Notes under the pieces: model-generated
Databases searched by the model: none
The model's input: only the letters and a program-made list of their open reading frames with translations
What the model was told of the DNA's origin: nothing
Source: AP-15 sp963788085
Lineage (GTDB): Bacteria > Pseudomonadota > Alphaproteobacteria > ATCC43930 > CGMCC-115725
NCBI GenBank assembly: GCA_963788085.1
Contig: CAWBFS010000045.1
Coordinates: 1-64,000, forward strand
DNA length: 64,000 nucleotides
Direction: 5' to 3'
Shown: piece by piece, positions 26,514 to 35,454 of the stretch
How the letters are laid out: each line of letters begins with the position of its first letter
Numbering within the stretch: the first letter of the stretch is position 1
Position numbers and translations under genes: made by a program

Positions 26514-27527
26514 TCAGCGCTGCGGCAGCCATCCCGCCGCGACCAACACGCCGGCGGTCAGCACCAGCCAGAACAGCGAAAACGGCAGAAACACCTTCCA
26601 GCCGAGCCGCATCAGCTGGTCATACCGGAACCGTGGGAAGGTGGCACGCACCCAGAGAAAACAGAACAGCACAAAGGCGATCTTGAGCAGGAACCAGAGC
26701 CACCCGGGCACCCAGGTGAAGGGCGCCACCCCGAACGGCGCCAGCCAGCCGCCGAGAAACAGCACGCTCGTCATCGCGCTCATCAGGATCATATTGCCGT
26801 ATTCGCCCAGGTAGAACAGTGCGAAGGTCATCGACGAATATTCGACGAAGTAGCCGGCGACGATTTCCGTTTCGCCCTCCGGCAAGTCGAAAGGCGCGCG
26901 CCCGGTCTCGGCCAAAGCGGAGATGAAGAAAATCACAAACATTGGGAGGAGCGGGACCGCGAACCAGATATGGCGCTGCGCCTCGACGATGTCGCTGAGA
27001 TTGAGCGAGCCGGCGCACAACAGCACCGTGACGAGGACAAACCCGATCGCCACCTCGTACGACACCATCTGCGCCGCCGAGCGCAGCGCGCCGAGGAAGG
27101 CATAACGAGAATTCGAAGCCCAGCCGGCCAGAATGATCCCGTAGACCCCGAGCGAGCTGATCGCAAACAGATAGAGAATGCCGACATTGATGTTGGCGAT
27201 CACCACCCCGGGATCGAACGGGATGACGGCCCAAGCAACGAGCGCCAACGTGAAGGTGATCAGCGGTGCGACGACGAACACCACCCGGTTCGCGCCGCTC
27301 GGGATGATAGTCTCCTTGACGAGCAGCTTGAGGCCGTCGGCGAAGGGCTGCAGCAGGCCGAACGGGCCGACGACGTTCGGTCCCTTGCGAAGCTGCGAGA
27401 ACGCCAGCACCTTGCGCTCGGCGTAAGTGAGCATGGCGATCGCCAGCAACAGCGGCACCACGACGATGACGACCTCAATGGCGATAATGACAGTCGGCCA
27501 GGCATAGCCTGTCCAGAAATTAGCCAT
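26514..27527 (-). CDS. nuoH: NADH-quinone oxidoreductase subunit H
   Basis: A 337-residue membrane subunit forming part of the quinone chamber. Signatures: LTYAERKVLAFSQLRKGPNV, GPFGLLQPFADGLKLLVKE, AGWASNSRYAFLGALRSAAQ, ETGRAPFDLPEGETEIVAGY with NVEYS-like VEYSSMTFALFYLGEY, and FLWVRATFPRFRYDQLMRLG. ATG at 27527 (ANFWTGYAWPT) overlaps the nuoG stop by eight bases. It is intact. Confidence 0.96.
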   Translation of the reverse strand: MANFWTGYAWPTVIIAIEVVIVVVPLLLAIAMLTYAERKVLAFSQLRKGPNVVGPFGLLQPFADGLKLLVKETIIPSGANRVVFVVAPLITFTLALVAWAVIPFDPGVVIANINVGILYLFAISSLGVYGIILAGWASNSRYAFLGALRSAAQMVSYEVAIGFVLVTVLLCAGSLNLSDIVEAQRHIWFAVPLLPMFVIFFISALAETGRAPFDLPEGETEIVAGYFVEYSSMTFALFYLGEYGNMILMSAMTSVLFLGGWLAPFGVAPFTWVPGWLWFLLKIAFVLFCFLWVRATFPRFRYDQLMRLGWKVFLPFSLFWLVLTAGVLVAAGWLPQR

Positions 27528-29590
27528 GAGTGCCGGTCCGTGCCGGGGGCTGGTGCCGCCCCCGCACAAAAAGCTCGCTGCACTGCGCCATCGTGTGGCT
27601 GGCGCGGCTGATCGGATCGGTGCGGTAAAAATCCTCGATCGGGAATTCGAACGAATCGGCGGCGACCGGCCCCTGCTCCCCGAATGGCTCCCAACTGGCC
27701 GGCATCACCAGATCCGCCTCGGCCAGTACCGAATGCTTTTCCCACATCTGGCGGCGCAGACTCGCGCAGCGCATCGAAGGGCAGCGGACGGTCGATGGCG
27801 CCGGACAGGGCGCGCACGATCTTCCAGTCCTCGCGCGCGTCTCCGGGCGGGAACACCGCGCGCCTCGCCAGCTGCACGCGGCCCTCGGTATTGACGTAGG
27901 TGCCGTCCTTCTCGGTGTAAGCGGCGCCCGGCAGGACGACATCGGCGCGACGGGCGCCACGGTCTCCGTGATGGCCCTGGTAAATCACAAAGGCAGATCC
28001 GAGATCGCTCGTATCGATCTCGTCGGCGCCGAGAAGGTAAAGAACTTCGATGTCGCCGGATTTGCATCCGGCGATGATGCCGCGCACATCGCGTCCTCCG
28101 GCTCCCGGCACAAAGCCGAGATCGAGGCCGCCGACCCGGGCGGCGGCGCGGTGCAGAACATTGAACCCGTTCCAATCATCGCGAACCAGCCCGCCATTTT
28201 CGGCGATGCGCCTGGCCGCGCCCAGAACGCGGGCGCCGTCGGGTCGGGTGAGCGCCCCCTGCCCCACTACGATCATCGGGTTCTTGGCATTGCGCAGAAT
28301 ATCGGCCCAGGGGTGGTCGCCCGCAGCCAAAGCGTTCAGCACGGCGCCGTCATTGCCCAGCATCTCGACGGGAAATGTCAGGTCGAGGGCGGGCCCGATC
28401 GCCGCGACCCGGAAACCGCCTTGGAGATAGCGCTTGCGCAGCCGCGCATTGACGAGCGGCGCCTCCCAGCGCGGGTTGGCGCCGACCAGCAAACAGGCAT
28501 CCGCGTTTTCGATGCGGGCAATTGTCGTGTTGAACAAATATGCGGCGCGGCACCGCGCGTCGAGCCTGGCGCCGTCCTGGCGGCAATCGAGGCTCGTCGC
28601 GCCGAGGCCGGTGAGAAACTCCTTCAGCGCGAACATCGACTCGGCGTCGCATAAATCCCCCGCGATCGCGGCGATACGCTCGCCCGGAACCTTCCTCAAC
28701 CGTTCGGCGACGAGCTCGATAGCCTCGCGCCACTCCACCTCGCGTTTGCGCTCGCGGCCGATATAAGGCCGGTCGAGCCGGCGGCGGACGAGCCCGTCGA
28801 TTGCGTACCGGGTCTTGTCAGAGATCCACTCCTCGTTGACCGCCTCGTGGACGCGCGGCAGCACGCGCAAGACTTGCGGCCCGCGCGAATCGACCCGGAT
28901 GTTGCTGCCGACCGCATCCATGACATCGATGGATTCGGTTTTTACCAGCTCCCAAGGGCGGGCGACGAATGCGTAAGGCTTCGAGGTCAGCGCGCCGACC
29001 GGACACAGATCGATGATGTTGGCCGACAATTCGGAATCGAGCGCACGCTCGATATAGGTGGTGATCTCCATGTCTTCGCCGCGCCCGGTGGCGCCCAGCT
29101 CCTGAACCCCGGCGATTTCAGTCAGAAAGCGAATACAGCGCGTGCAGTGAATGCAGCGGTTCATGCTGGTCTCGACCAGCGGACCAAAATTCTTGTAGGG
29201 GACGGCGCGCTTGTTCTCCTCGTAGCGGCCGCGGTCGAAACCGTAGGCCATCGCCTGGTCCTGCAGATCGCACTCGCCGCCCTGATCGCAGATCGGACAA
29301 TCGAGCGGGTGATTGATCAGCAGGAATTCCATCACCCCTTTTTGCGCCTTGATCGCCTTTGGCGACTTGGTGAGAACCACCATTCCGTCGGTCGCCGGCA
29401 TCGCGCAAGAAGCTATCGGTTTTGGCGATTTCTCTACCTCAACGAGACACATCCGGCAATTTCCGGCAATCGCCAGGCGCTCGTGGAAGCAGAAATGCGC
29501 AATCTCGATCCCGGCATGCTCACAGGCCTGCAAGATCGTCGTGCCAGCCGGCACCTCGACCTCGGCCCCATCGATCGTCAGCTTCGGCAT
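27520..29590 (-). CDS. nuoG: NADH-quinone oxidoreductase subunit G (one frameshift)
   Basis: A ~690-residue iron-sulfur subunit. The N-terminal ferredoxin fold (HAGIEIAHFCFHERLAIAGN with CRMCLVEVE) is followed by the His-ligated cluster region HPLDCPICDQGGECDLQDQ and the cluster pair CIHCTRCIRF and CPVGALTSKPYAF. The C-terminal molybdopterin-like fold has lost catalytic function. The frame shifts near 27770 (after RPLPFDALR) and continues as EADLVMPASWEPFGEQGPVA and EFPIEDFYRTDPISRASHTM, stopping at 27520. ATG at 29590 starts PKLTIDGAEVEVPAGTT, two bases after nuoF. Confidence 0.94.
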
Positions 29591-29592
29591 TG

Positions 29593-30885
29593 TCAGGCAG
29601 CCCGCTTTTCTTGCGCTGCGGCGGTTCGGTACTCGGCGATGCGCCGCTCCATTTCCGGGCGAAAGTGGCGGATCAGTCCTTGCACGGGCCACATGGCGCC
29701 GTCAGCCAGCGCGCAGATCGTGTGACCCTCGATCTCGTGCGAGACGTCGAGCAGCATGTCGATCTCCGCCACCGAGGCATTGCCTTCTACCATGCGCTCC
29801 ATGACCCGCCAGACCCAACCCGCACCCTCGCGGCACGGGGTGCACTGGCCGCAGCTCTCATGCTTGTAGAATTTCGACAGCCTCGCGATCGCCTTTACGA
29901 TATCCGTAGACTTGTCCATGACGATGACTGCGGCGGTGCCGAGCCCGCTCTGGACGGCGACCAGGCTGTCGAAATCCATCAGCACCGTCTCGCAGATCGA
30001 TTTCGGTATGACCGGCACCGACGAACCGCCGGGAATGACGCCGAGCAGATTGTCCCAGCCGCCGCGCACACCGCCGCCGTGCCGCTCGATCAGCTCGCGC
30101 AACGGTATGCTCATCGCCTCTTCGACATTGCAGGGCGTGTTCACGTGGCCGGACAGGCAGTAGATTTTCGTGCCCGAGTTGCGCGGGCGGCCTATACCGG
30201 CAAACCAAGCGGCGCCGCGCCGTAAAATCGCCGGGGCGACCGCAATCGTCTCGACGTTGTTGACCGTAGTCGGACAGCCGTACAAACCGACTTGCGCCGG
30301 GAATGGGGGCTTCAGGCGAGGCTGGCCTTTGCGCCCTTCGAGGCTCTCGAGCAGCCCGGTCTCTTCGCCGCAAATATACGCGCCGGCTCCGCGATGCAGG
30401 TAAAGCTCAAAATCCCAGCCCGAGCCGCAGGCGTCCTCGCCGATCAAGCCGGCATCGTAGGCCTCGTCGATGGCCGCCTGTAGCCGCTTTGCCTCGTTAT
30501 AAAACTCGCCGCGGATATAGATATAGCAAGTGTGGACACCCATGCCGACCGAGGCGAGCAGGCACCCTTCGATCAGCTTGTGCGGGTCGTTGCGGAGGAT
30601 GTCGCGGTCCTTGCAGGTGCCCGGCTCGCTCTCATCGGCATTGACGCAGAGGTAGGTCGGACGGTCGCTCTGCTTTGGCATGAACGACCACTTCAAGCCG
30701 GTCGGGAAACCGGCGCCGCCGCGCCCGCGCAACCCGGATTCCTTGACTTGCTCGACGATCCAATCGCGCCCTTTGAGGATCAGCTCCTTGGTGCCGTCCC
30801 AATCGCCGCGCTGCTGGGCGCCCGCAAGCCGCCAGTCCTCGCGGCCGTAAAGGTTGGTGAATATCCGATCCTTGTCGGCAAGCAT
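29593..30885 (-). CDS. nuoF: NADH-quinone oxidoreductase subunit F
   Basis: A 430-residue subunit that binds NADH, FMN and cluster N3, the entry point of electrons into complex I. Motifs: GLRGRGGAGFPTGLKWSFMP (FMN and NADH binding), CVNADESEPGTCKDRDIL, HRGAGAYICGEETGLLESLE, GQPRLKPPFPAQVGLYGCPT and the Fe-S motif ESCGQCTPCREG with a late Cys in GHTICALADGA. It is intact, and starts just after nuoE. Confidence 0.97.
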   Translation of the reverse strand: MLADKDRIFTNLYGREDWRLAGAQQRGDWDGTKELILKGRDWIVEQVKESGLRGRGGAGFPTGLKWSFMPKQSDRPTYLCVNADESEPGTCKDRDILRNDPHKLIEGCLLASVGMGVHTCYIYIRGEFYNEAKRLQAAIDEAYDAGLIGEDACGSGWDFELYLHRGAGAYICGEETGLLESLEGRKGQPRLKPPFPAQVGLYGCPTTVNNVETIAVAPAILRRGAAWFAGIGRPRNSGTKIYCLSGHVNTPCNVEEAMSIPLRELIERHGGGVRGGWDNLLGVIPGGSSVPVIPKSICETVLMDFDSLVAVQSGLGTAAVIVMDKSTDIVKAIARLSKFYKHESCGQCTPCREGAGWVWRVMERMVEGNASVAEIDMLLDVSHEIEGHTICALADGAMWPVQGLIRHFRPEMERRIAEYRTAAAQEKRAA

Positions 30886-30894
30886 TGCGTCCTC

Positions 30895-31555
30895 TTATTC
30901 CTGACCGCCGACAGACCCCGCCCCCGGCCGTAAAGATCGGGCTCCACAAGGGTGGTGCGACCGGTGACCGGCTCGGAACCCTGCCGCCCGATTACCGAAC
31001 CCGGCAGAGGCGCCTTTCCATCCCGCAACGCGTCGAGCAGCGCCTCGGTCGCGGAAGCGTCCAGATCCTCGTAGAAATCGTCGTTGACCTGCAGGATCGG
31101 CGCGTTTACGCAGGCGCCGAGACACTCGACCTCGACTAGCGTGAAGAGCCCGTCCGGAGTGGTGCCGCCGACGCCGATGCCGAGCTTACGCTCGCAGGCC
31201 TGAACGACGGCGTCCGAGCCGCGCAGCCAGCACGGCGTCGTCGTGCAGGCCTGCAGCAGGTACCGCCCGACCGGCCGCAGATTGAACATCGTATAGAAGG
31301 TCGCGACTTCGTAGACGCGGATCGGCGCCATTTCGAGGATCCGGCCGACGTGATCCATCGCCGCGCGCGGCAGCCAGCCGCCGTGCTGTTCCTGCGCGAT
31401 GTACAGCAGCGGCAACACGGCGCTAGCCTGACGGCCCGGCGGGTATTTGGCGATGTGCGCCTTGGCCTGCTCGAGATTTCCCGGCGTGAACTCGAAGCTC
31501 TCGGGCTGCTCGACCAATGGGACTTTTGGGGAAGTCCTTCGACCGGCGCGCTCAT
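30895..31555 (-). CDS. nuoE: NADH-quinone oxidoreductase subunit E (frameshifted at both ends)
   Basis: A ~220-residue thioredoxin-fold subunit holding [2Fe-2S] cluster N1a. Ligand Cys residues lie in ACTTTPCWLRGSDAVVQACE and VEVECLGACVNAPILQVNDD. ATG at 31555 overlaps the nuoD stop by four bases and reads SAPVEGLPQK; one base lost in an AAAA run near 31528 then leads into VPLVEQPESFEFTPGNLEQA. Near 30925 another change is needed to reach the stop at 30895 (TLVEPDLYGRGAG...). Without these repairs the frame would run into nuoF. Confidence 0.9.
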
Positions 31556-32766
31556 CGGTCGATCTCGCCGAATACGATGTCCATCGAGCCGATGATCGCG
31601 ACGACATCGGCGAGCATGTGGCCGCGGCACATGAAATCGGTCGCCTGCAGAAAGGCAAAGCCGGGCGATCTGATCTTGCAGCGATAGGGCCGGTTGGTGC
31701 CGTCCGCAACCAGATACACGCCGAACTCGCCCTTCGGCGCCTCGACCGCCGTGTAGGTCTCGCCGGGCGGCACGTGATAGCCCTCGGTATAGAGCTTGAA
31801 GTGATGGATCAGCGCTTCCATCGAATGCTTCATCTCGGCCCGCGGCGGCGGCGCCACCTTGCGGTCGTTGACCTTGACCGGCCCCGCCGGCATCTGCGCG
31901 AGCGCCTGCCTGATGATGCGCACCGATTGGCGCATCTCCTCGATTCGGACGAGGTAACGATCGTAGGAATCGCCGTTGCGCCCGATTGGAACATCGAACT
32001 CCATCTTGTCATAGGCGTCATAGGGCTGCGCGCGGCGCAGATCCCAGGCGACCCCGGAGCCGCGCAACATCGGGCCGGAAAATCCCCAATCCGCGGCCTG
32101 CTCGGCGGTCACCACTCCGATATCGACGGTGCGCTCCTTGAAGATGCGGTTCTCGGTCAGCAAGCGTTCGATATCGTCGATCGTCTGCGGGAAGGTGTCG
32201 CAAAATGCCAGAATGTCCTCGGCGAGGCCGGCGGGCATGTCGAGGTGCACGCCGCCGGGGCGGAAGTAATTGGCGTGCAAGCGGGCGCCCGAGACGCGCT
32301 CGTAAAATTCCATCAGCCGCTCGCGCTCTTCGAAGCCCCACAGGAACGGCGTGATCGCGCCGACATCGAGCCCGAACGCGCAGACACACAGCAAATGGTT
32401 CAATATCCGGGTAATCTCGGCAAACAGCACCCGGATGTATTGCGCCCGCGGCGGTGGGGTGATGCCCATCAATTTTTCGACCGCAAGCGCGAAAGCGTGC
32501 TCCTGGCACATCGGCGACACGTAGTCGAGCCGATCGAAATACGGGATCGCCTGCAGATAGGTCTTGTACTCGATCAGCTTTTCGGTGCCGCGGTGCAACA
32601 GGCCGATATGCGGATCGGCCCGCTCGACGACCTCGCCATCCATCTCGAGGACCAGCCGCATGACGCCGTGCGCCGCTGGATGCTGCGGCCCGAAATTCAT
32701 CATGTAGTTCTTGATGTGGGGCGGGCCTTCGAGCTCGTCCGGCACCTGCGGCCGCTGCTCGCTCAC
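31552..32766 (-). CDS. nuoD: NADH-quinone oxidoreductase subunit D
   Basis: A 404-residue subunit related to [NiFe] hydrogenase large subunits, forming the quinone site with NuoB. Signatures: MMNFGPQHPAAHGVMRLVLE (His and loop of the quinone site), HRGTEKLIEYKTYLQAIPYF with DRLDYVSPMCQEHAF, RPGGVHLDMPAGL and the C-terminal FMCRGHMLADVVAIIGSMDI and GEIDR. GTG at 32766 is chosen: it follows GGGGAGGAG and overlaps the nuoC stop (GTGA). Confidence 0.96.
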   Translation of the reverse strand: MSEQRPQVPDELEGPPHIKNYMMNFGPQHPAAHGVMRLVLEMDGEVVERADPHIGLLHRGTEKLIEYKTYLQAIPYFDRLDYVSPMCQEHAFALAVEKLMGITPPPRAQYIRVLFAEITRILNHLLCVCAFGLDVGAITPFLWGFEERERLMEFYERVSGARLHANYFRPGGVHLDMPAGLAEDILAFCDTFPQTIDDIERLLTENRIFKERTVDIGVVTAEQAADWGFSGPMLRGSGVAWDLRRAQPYDAYDKMEFDVPIGRNGDSYDRYLVRIEEMRQSVRIIRQALAQMPAGPVKVNDRKVAPPPRAEMKHSMEALIHHFKLYTEGYHVPPGETYTAVEAPKGEFGVYLVADGTNRPYRCKIRSPGFAFLQATDFMCRGHMLADVVAIIGSMDIVFGEIDR

Positions 32767-33398
32767 GGCGGCTCCTCCCCTGCGGTGCCGCCGTTGCTTG
32801 TGACCGCCTTTTCGTCGCCCGGGAGGATCTTGTCCATTCCCTCCCACGGCGACAGGAAGTCGAAGCTGCGGAATTCCTGCTGCAATCGAACCGGGTCGTA
32901 GACGACCGCCTTCTGATCCTCGTCGTAGCGTAGCTCGACATATCCGGTCAGCGGGAAATCCTTGCGCAGCGGATGACCCTCAAAGCCGTAATCGGTCAAG
33001 ATCCGGCGCAGATCGGGGTTGTCGGCGAAATAGATGCCGAACAAATCCCACGCCTCACGCTCCCACCAGCCGGCGCTGCTGAACAACCCGACCGCGGAGG
33101 GGACCGGCTGCTCCTCGTCGGTCTCGATCTTGATGCGGATGCGCTGGTTGAGCCGCAAGCTCAAGAGGTTATAGACAACCTCGAAACGCAGTGGCCGGTC
33201 TGGAAAATCGACGCCGCAGATGTCGCAGAGCACGGTAAAGGCGCAATTCGGGTCGTCGCGGAGAAATTTCAGGGCATGCGCCAATGCTTCCCGCTTCACC
33301 CGGCAGCACAGTTCGCCACCGCGGATTTCGGAAGCGATCAGCGCATCGGACAACGCCGTCGAGACGCGCTGGATCAGGGCCTCGAGTTTTTCCTGCAT
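32763..33398 (-). CDS. nuoC: NADH-quinone oxidoreductase subunit C
   Basis: A 211-residue hydrophilic 30-kDa-type subunit. Family stretch: TVLCDICGVDFPDRPLRFEV, GWWEREAWDLFGIYFADNPD, RRILTDYGFEGHPLRKDFPL and GYVELRYDEDQKAVVYDPV. It carries no cofactor but links NuoB and NuoD. It is separate from nuoD, as in most Alphaproteobacteria. ATG at 33398 lies six bases after the nuoB stop. Confidence 0.96.
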   Translation of the reverse strand: MQEKLEALIQRVSTALSDALIASEIRGGELCCRVKREALAHALKFLRDDPNCAFTVLCDICGVDFPDRPLRFEVVYNLLSLRLNQRIRIKIETDEEQPVPSAVGLFSSAGWWEREAWDLFGIYFADNPDLRRILTDYGFEGHPLRKDFPLTGYVELRYDEDQKAVVYDPVRLQQEFRSFDFLSPWEGMDKILPGDEKAVTSNGGTAGEEPP

Positions 33399-33404
33399 GG
33401 CGGA

Positions 33405-33947
33405 TCAGCGGACGAAGTTGCGGGTGCGCCTAATCTTTTTTTGCAGCAACAGGACACCGTAGAGCAGTGCTTCGGCCGTCGGCGGACAGCCTGGAACGTA
33501 AACGTCCACCGGCACGATGCGATCGCAGCCGCGTACCACCGAGTAGGAATAGTGATAATAGCCGCCGCCATTGGCGCACGACCCCATCGAGATGACCCAG
33601 CGCGGCTCGGCCATTTGGTCGTAAACCTTGCGCAATGCCGGCGCCATCTTATTGCACAATGTGCCGGCCACGATCATGACGTCCGACTGGCGGGGGCTCG
33701 CACGGAAGACCACGCCGAACCGGTCGAGATCATAGCGGCTCGCCCCGGTATGCATCATCTCGACTGCGCAACAAGCCAGACCAAAGGTCATCGGCCACAG
33801 CGACCCGGTGCGCGCCCAGTTCACCAAATTGTCGAGCGTCGCGACGACAAACCCCTGGTCCTGCACTTCTTCGGTCGCAGCCTTGAGAAGCACATTCTGC
33901 TCAGTGCCGGGAGGAACCGGGCGGGTGGGTGTCTCGATCACTCCCAT
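33405..33947 (-). CDS. nuoB: NADH-quinone oxidoreductase subunit B
   Basis: A 180-residue subunit binding the terminal cluster N2, which reduces quinone. Cluster ligands: the tandem Cys in GLACCAVEMM, then MGSCANGGGYYHYSYSVVRG and DVYVPGCPPTAEALLYG. ATG at 33947 (GVIETPTRPVPPGTEQN) overlaps the end of nuoA by ten bases. Longer upstream frames read through nuoA and are rejected. Confidence 0.96.
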   Translation of the reverse strand: MGVIETPTRPVPPGTEQNVLLKAATEEVQDQGFVVATLDNLVNWARTGSLWPMTFGLACCAVEMMHTGASRYDLDRFGVVFRASPRQSDVMIVAGTLCNKMAPALRKVYDQMAEPRWVISMGSCANGGGYYHYSYSVVRGCDRIVPVDVYVPGCPPTAEALLYGVLLLQKKIRRTRNFVR

Positions 33948-34303
33948 TCCAACGCCCCCTTTTGCCATTCGTAGATAAACCCGATGGTCAGCACGGCGAG
34001 GAATACGATCATGGACCAAAACCCAAACATCCCGATATCGCCGAGCGCGACCGCCCACGGAAACAGGAAGGCCACTTCGAGATCGAAAATGATGAACAGG
34101 ATCGCGACTAAATAATAGCGGACATCGAACCGGATCCGGGCATCGCCGAACGGGTCGAACCCGCATTCATAAGGCGACAACTTCTCCGTGTTGGGTCGCT
34201 GGCGCGCAATAACGAAAGAGGCGGCGACCATCGCGATCGATATCGCGCCGGCAATAGCCAAAAACACGAGGATCGGGAAGTACTCGCGCAGTATGGTTTC
34301 CAT
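33938..34303 (-). CDS. nuoA: NADH-quinone oxidoreductase subunit A
   Basis: A 121-residue, three-helix membrane subunit and first gene of the nuo operon. The conserved loop is KLSPYECGFDPFGDARIRFD, followed by VRYYLVAILFIIFDLEVAFL with its acidic pair. It starts at ATG 34303 (METILREYFPILV), preceded by GAGC-type weak ribosome site. The operon promoter should lie in the 150 bases between here and tRNA-Asp; no clear -35/-10 pair was identified. Confidence 0.96.
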   Translation of the reverse strand: METILREYFPILVFLAIAGAISIAMVAASFVIARQRPNTEKLSPYECGFDPFGDARIRFDVRYYLVAILFIIFDLEVAFLFPWAVALGDIGMFGFWSMIVFLAVLTIGFIYEWQKGALEWE

Positions 34304-34455
34304 TGGAGCTCTTGCTGACGTGCTGCACCTCGGGCCGCAGAGTAACTTCGCCCCGGCCCACTCGTCACAGGAACATATATAATGCGGATTGCCGGAATGC
34401 GACACCGCTGGCCGCGATCTGCTGCGGCGCAGCAGGATTCCGCGTCCACAATCGA

Positions 34456-34532
<77 letters not shown>

Positions 34533-34630
34533 GCGGCCTCGACCCGGGCGGGCACTCCTACCCTTCCGGCTGGAGGGTGTCAAGCAAACCCCGGTCGATC
34601 GAGCCGAGCAACGACGCTAGAACGCCTGCC

Positions 34631-34886
34631 TTACGGCACCTCGACGAGTTCGAGCCGGCGCTCAACGCGCTCGAGACGCCCGGTCCATGCTGTCGAGCCG
34701 GCTCTGCATTGACGCGAAATCGATTTTCAACGCGGCGAAATCACCATGCAGGCCAGCGACATCGCGTTCGACCGCGGCCAGACCGGTAATCACTTCGTCG
34801 AGCTTGCGCTCCACTCGGTCGAAGCGCTCGTCCTGTCGAGCGAAGCGCGCTCGCAGGAAGTCGAGAACCTCGGAATTATCGGCCAT
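34631..34886 (-). CDS. Small coiled-coil protein between two tRNA genes (one frameshift)
   Basis: ATG at 34886 starts ADNSEVLDFLRARFARQDER followed by heptad-patterned FDRVERKLDEVITGLAAVER and a run to MQSRLDSMDR. Removing one G from a GGG run near 34680 continues the same heptads (RLERVERRLELVEVP) to a stop at 34631. Without this the frame ends earlier with RASRAR. The whole product (~84 residues) is one predicted coiled coil, similar in look to small proteins of unknown role that are widespread in Bradyrhizobium-like genomes. Confidence 0.6.
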
Positions 34887-34917
34887 TACTCACTCACTCG
34901 ATCGCTCTGCTGCTCAG

Positions 34918-34993
34918 TGGTGGGCGATGACGGACTCGAACCGCCGACCCTCTCGGTGTAAACGAGATGCTCTACCAACTGAGCTAATCGCCC
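34918..34993 (-). tRNA. tRNA-Val (TAC)
   Basis: The minus strand gives a 76-base cloverleaf with encoded CCA. Acceptor GGGCGAT pairs with ATCGCCC; D arm GCTCAGTTGGTAGAGC; anticodon loop GTTTACA (anticodon TAC); T arm GGCGGTTCGAACCCGTC. Discriminator A. It lies just upstream of hupB's stop, in the same direction. Confidence 0.95.
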
Positions 34994-35006
34994 CGCGCCC
35001 CGCGGG

Positions 35007-35279
35007 TCAATTCAGCGAATCGCGCAATCCCTTGCCGGGCTTGAATTTGGCCTGTTTCGAGGCGGCAATCTGGATCTTCTCACCGGTCCGCGGGTTGCGT
35101 CCTTCCGATGCTGCCCGCGACGCGACCGAAAATGTGCCAAAGCCGACGAGACGCACCTCGTCGCCGCCTTTCAGCGCTTCCGCGATGGCGTCGAATACGG
35201 CGTCAACGGCCTTGCTCGCCTCCGACTTCTTCATATCAGTCTTGCTGCTGACGGAGTCGACGAGTTCGTTTCTGTTCAC
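35007..35279 (-). CDS. hupB: HU family DNA-binding protein
   Basis: A 90-residue histone-like protein that bends and compacts DNA. The family signature is present in order: MNRNELVDSVSSKTDMKKSE, DAVFDAIAEALKGGDEVRLV, GFGTFSVASRAASEGRNPRT with GEKIQIAASKQAKFKPGK. The GRNPRTG arm is the DNA-intercalating beta-ribbon. Downstream of lon in the same direction, the usual alphaproteobacterial lon-hupB order. The 175-base gap to lon shows no further gene. Confidence 0.96.
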   Translation of the reverse strand: MNRNELVDSVSSKTDMKKSEASKAVDAVFDAIAEALKGGDEVRLVGFGTFSVASRAASEGRNPRTGEKIQIAASKQAKFKPGKGLRDSLN

Positions 35280-35454
35280 GATACCCCCCTGGGCGAGTGT
35301 AAGGGACTAAACCTGATCTGTTCGCCGCAGAGTTTAGAGGGCTGCCGCCAAGGGGTCAACTGGGCAGCAGCCCGGAATCGAAGCAATCTTGAGGCTAAAC
35401 GAAGCTGGGTAGAACTCTCTCTCGCAGCCTGACCCACATTATTCCGCCAACTGG

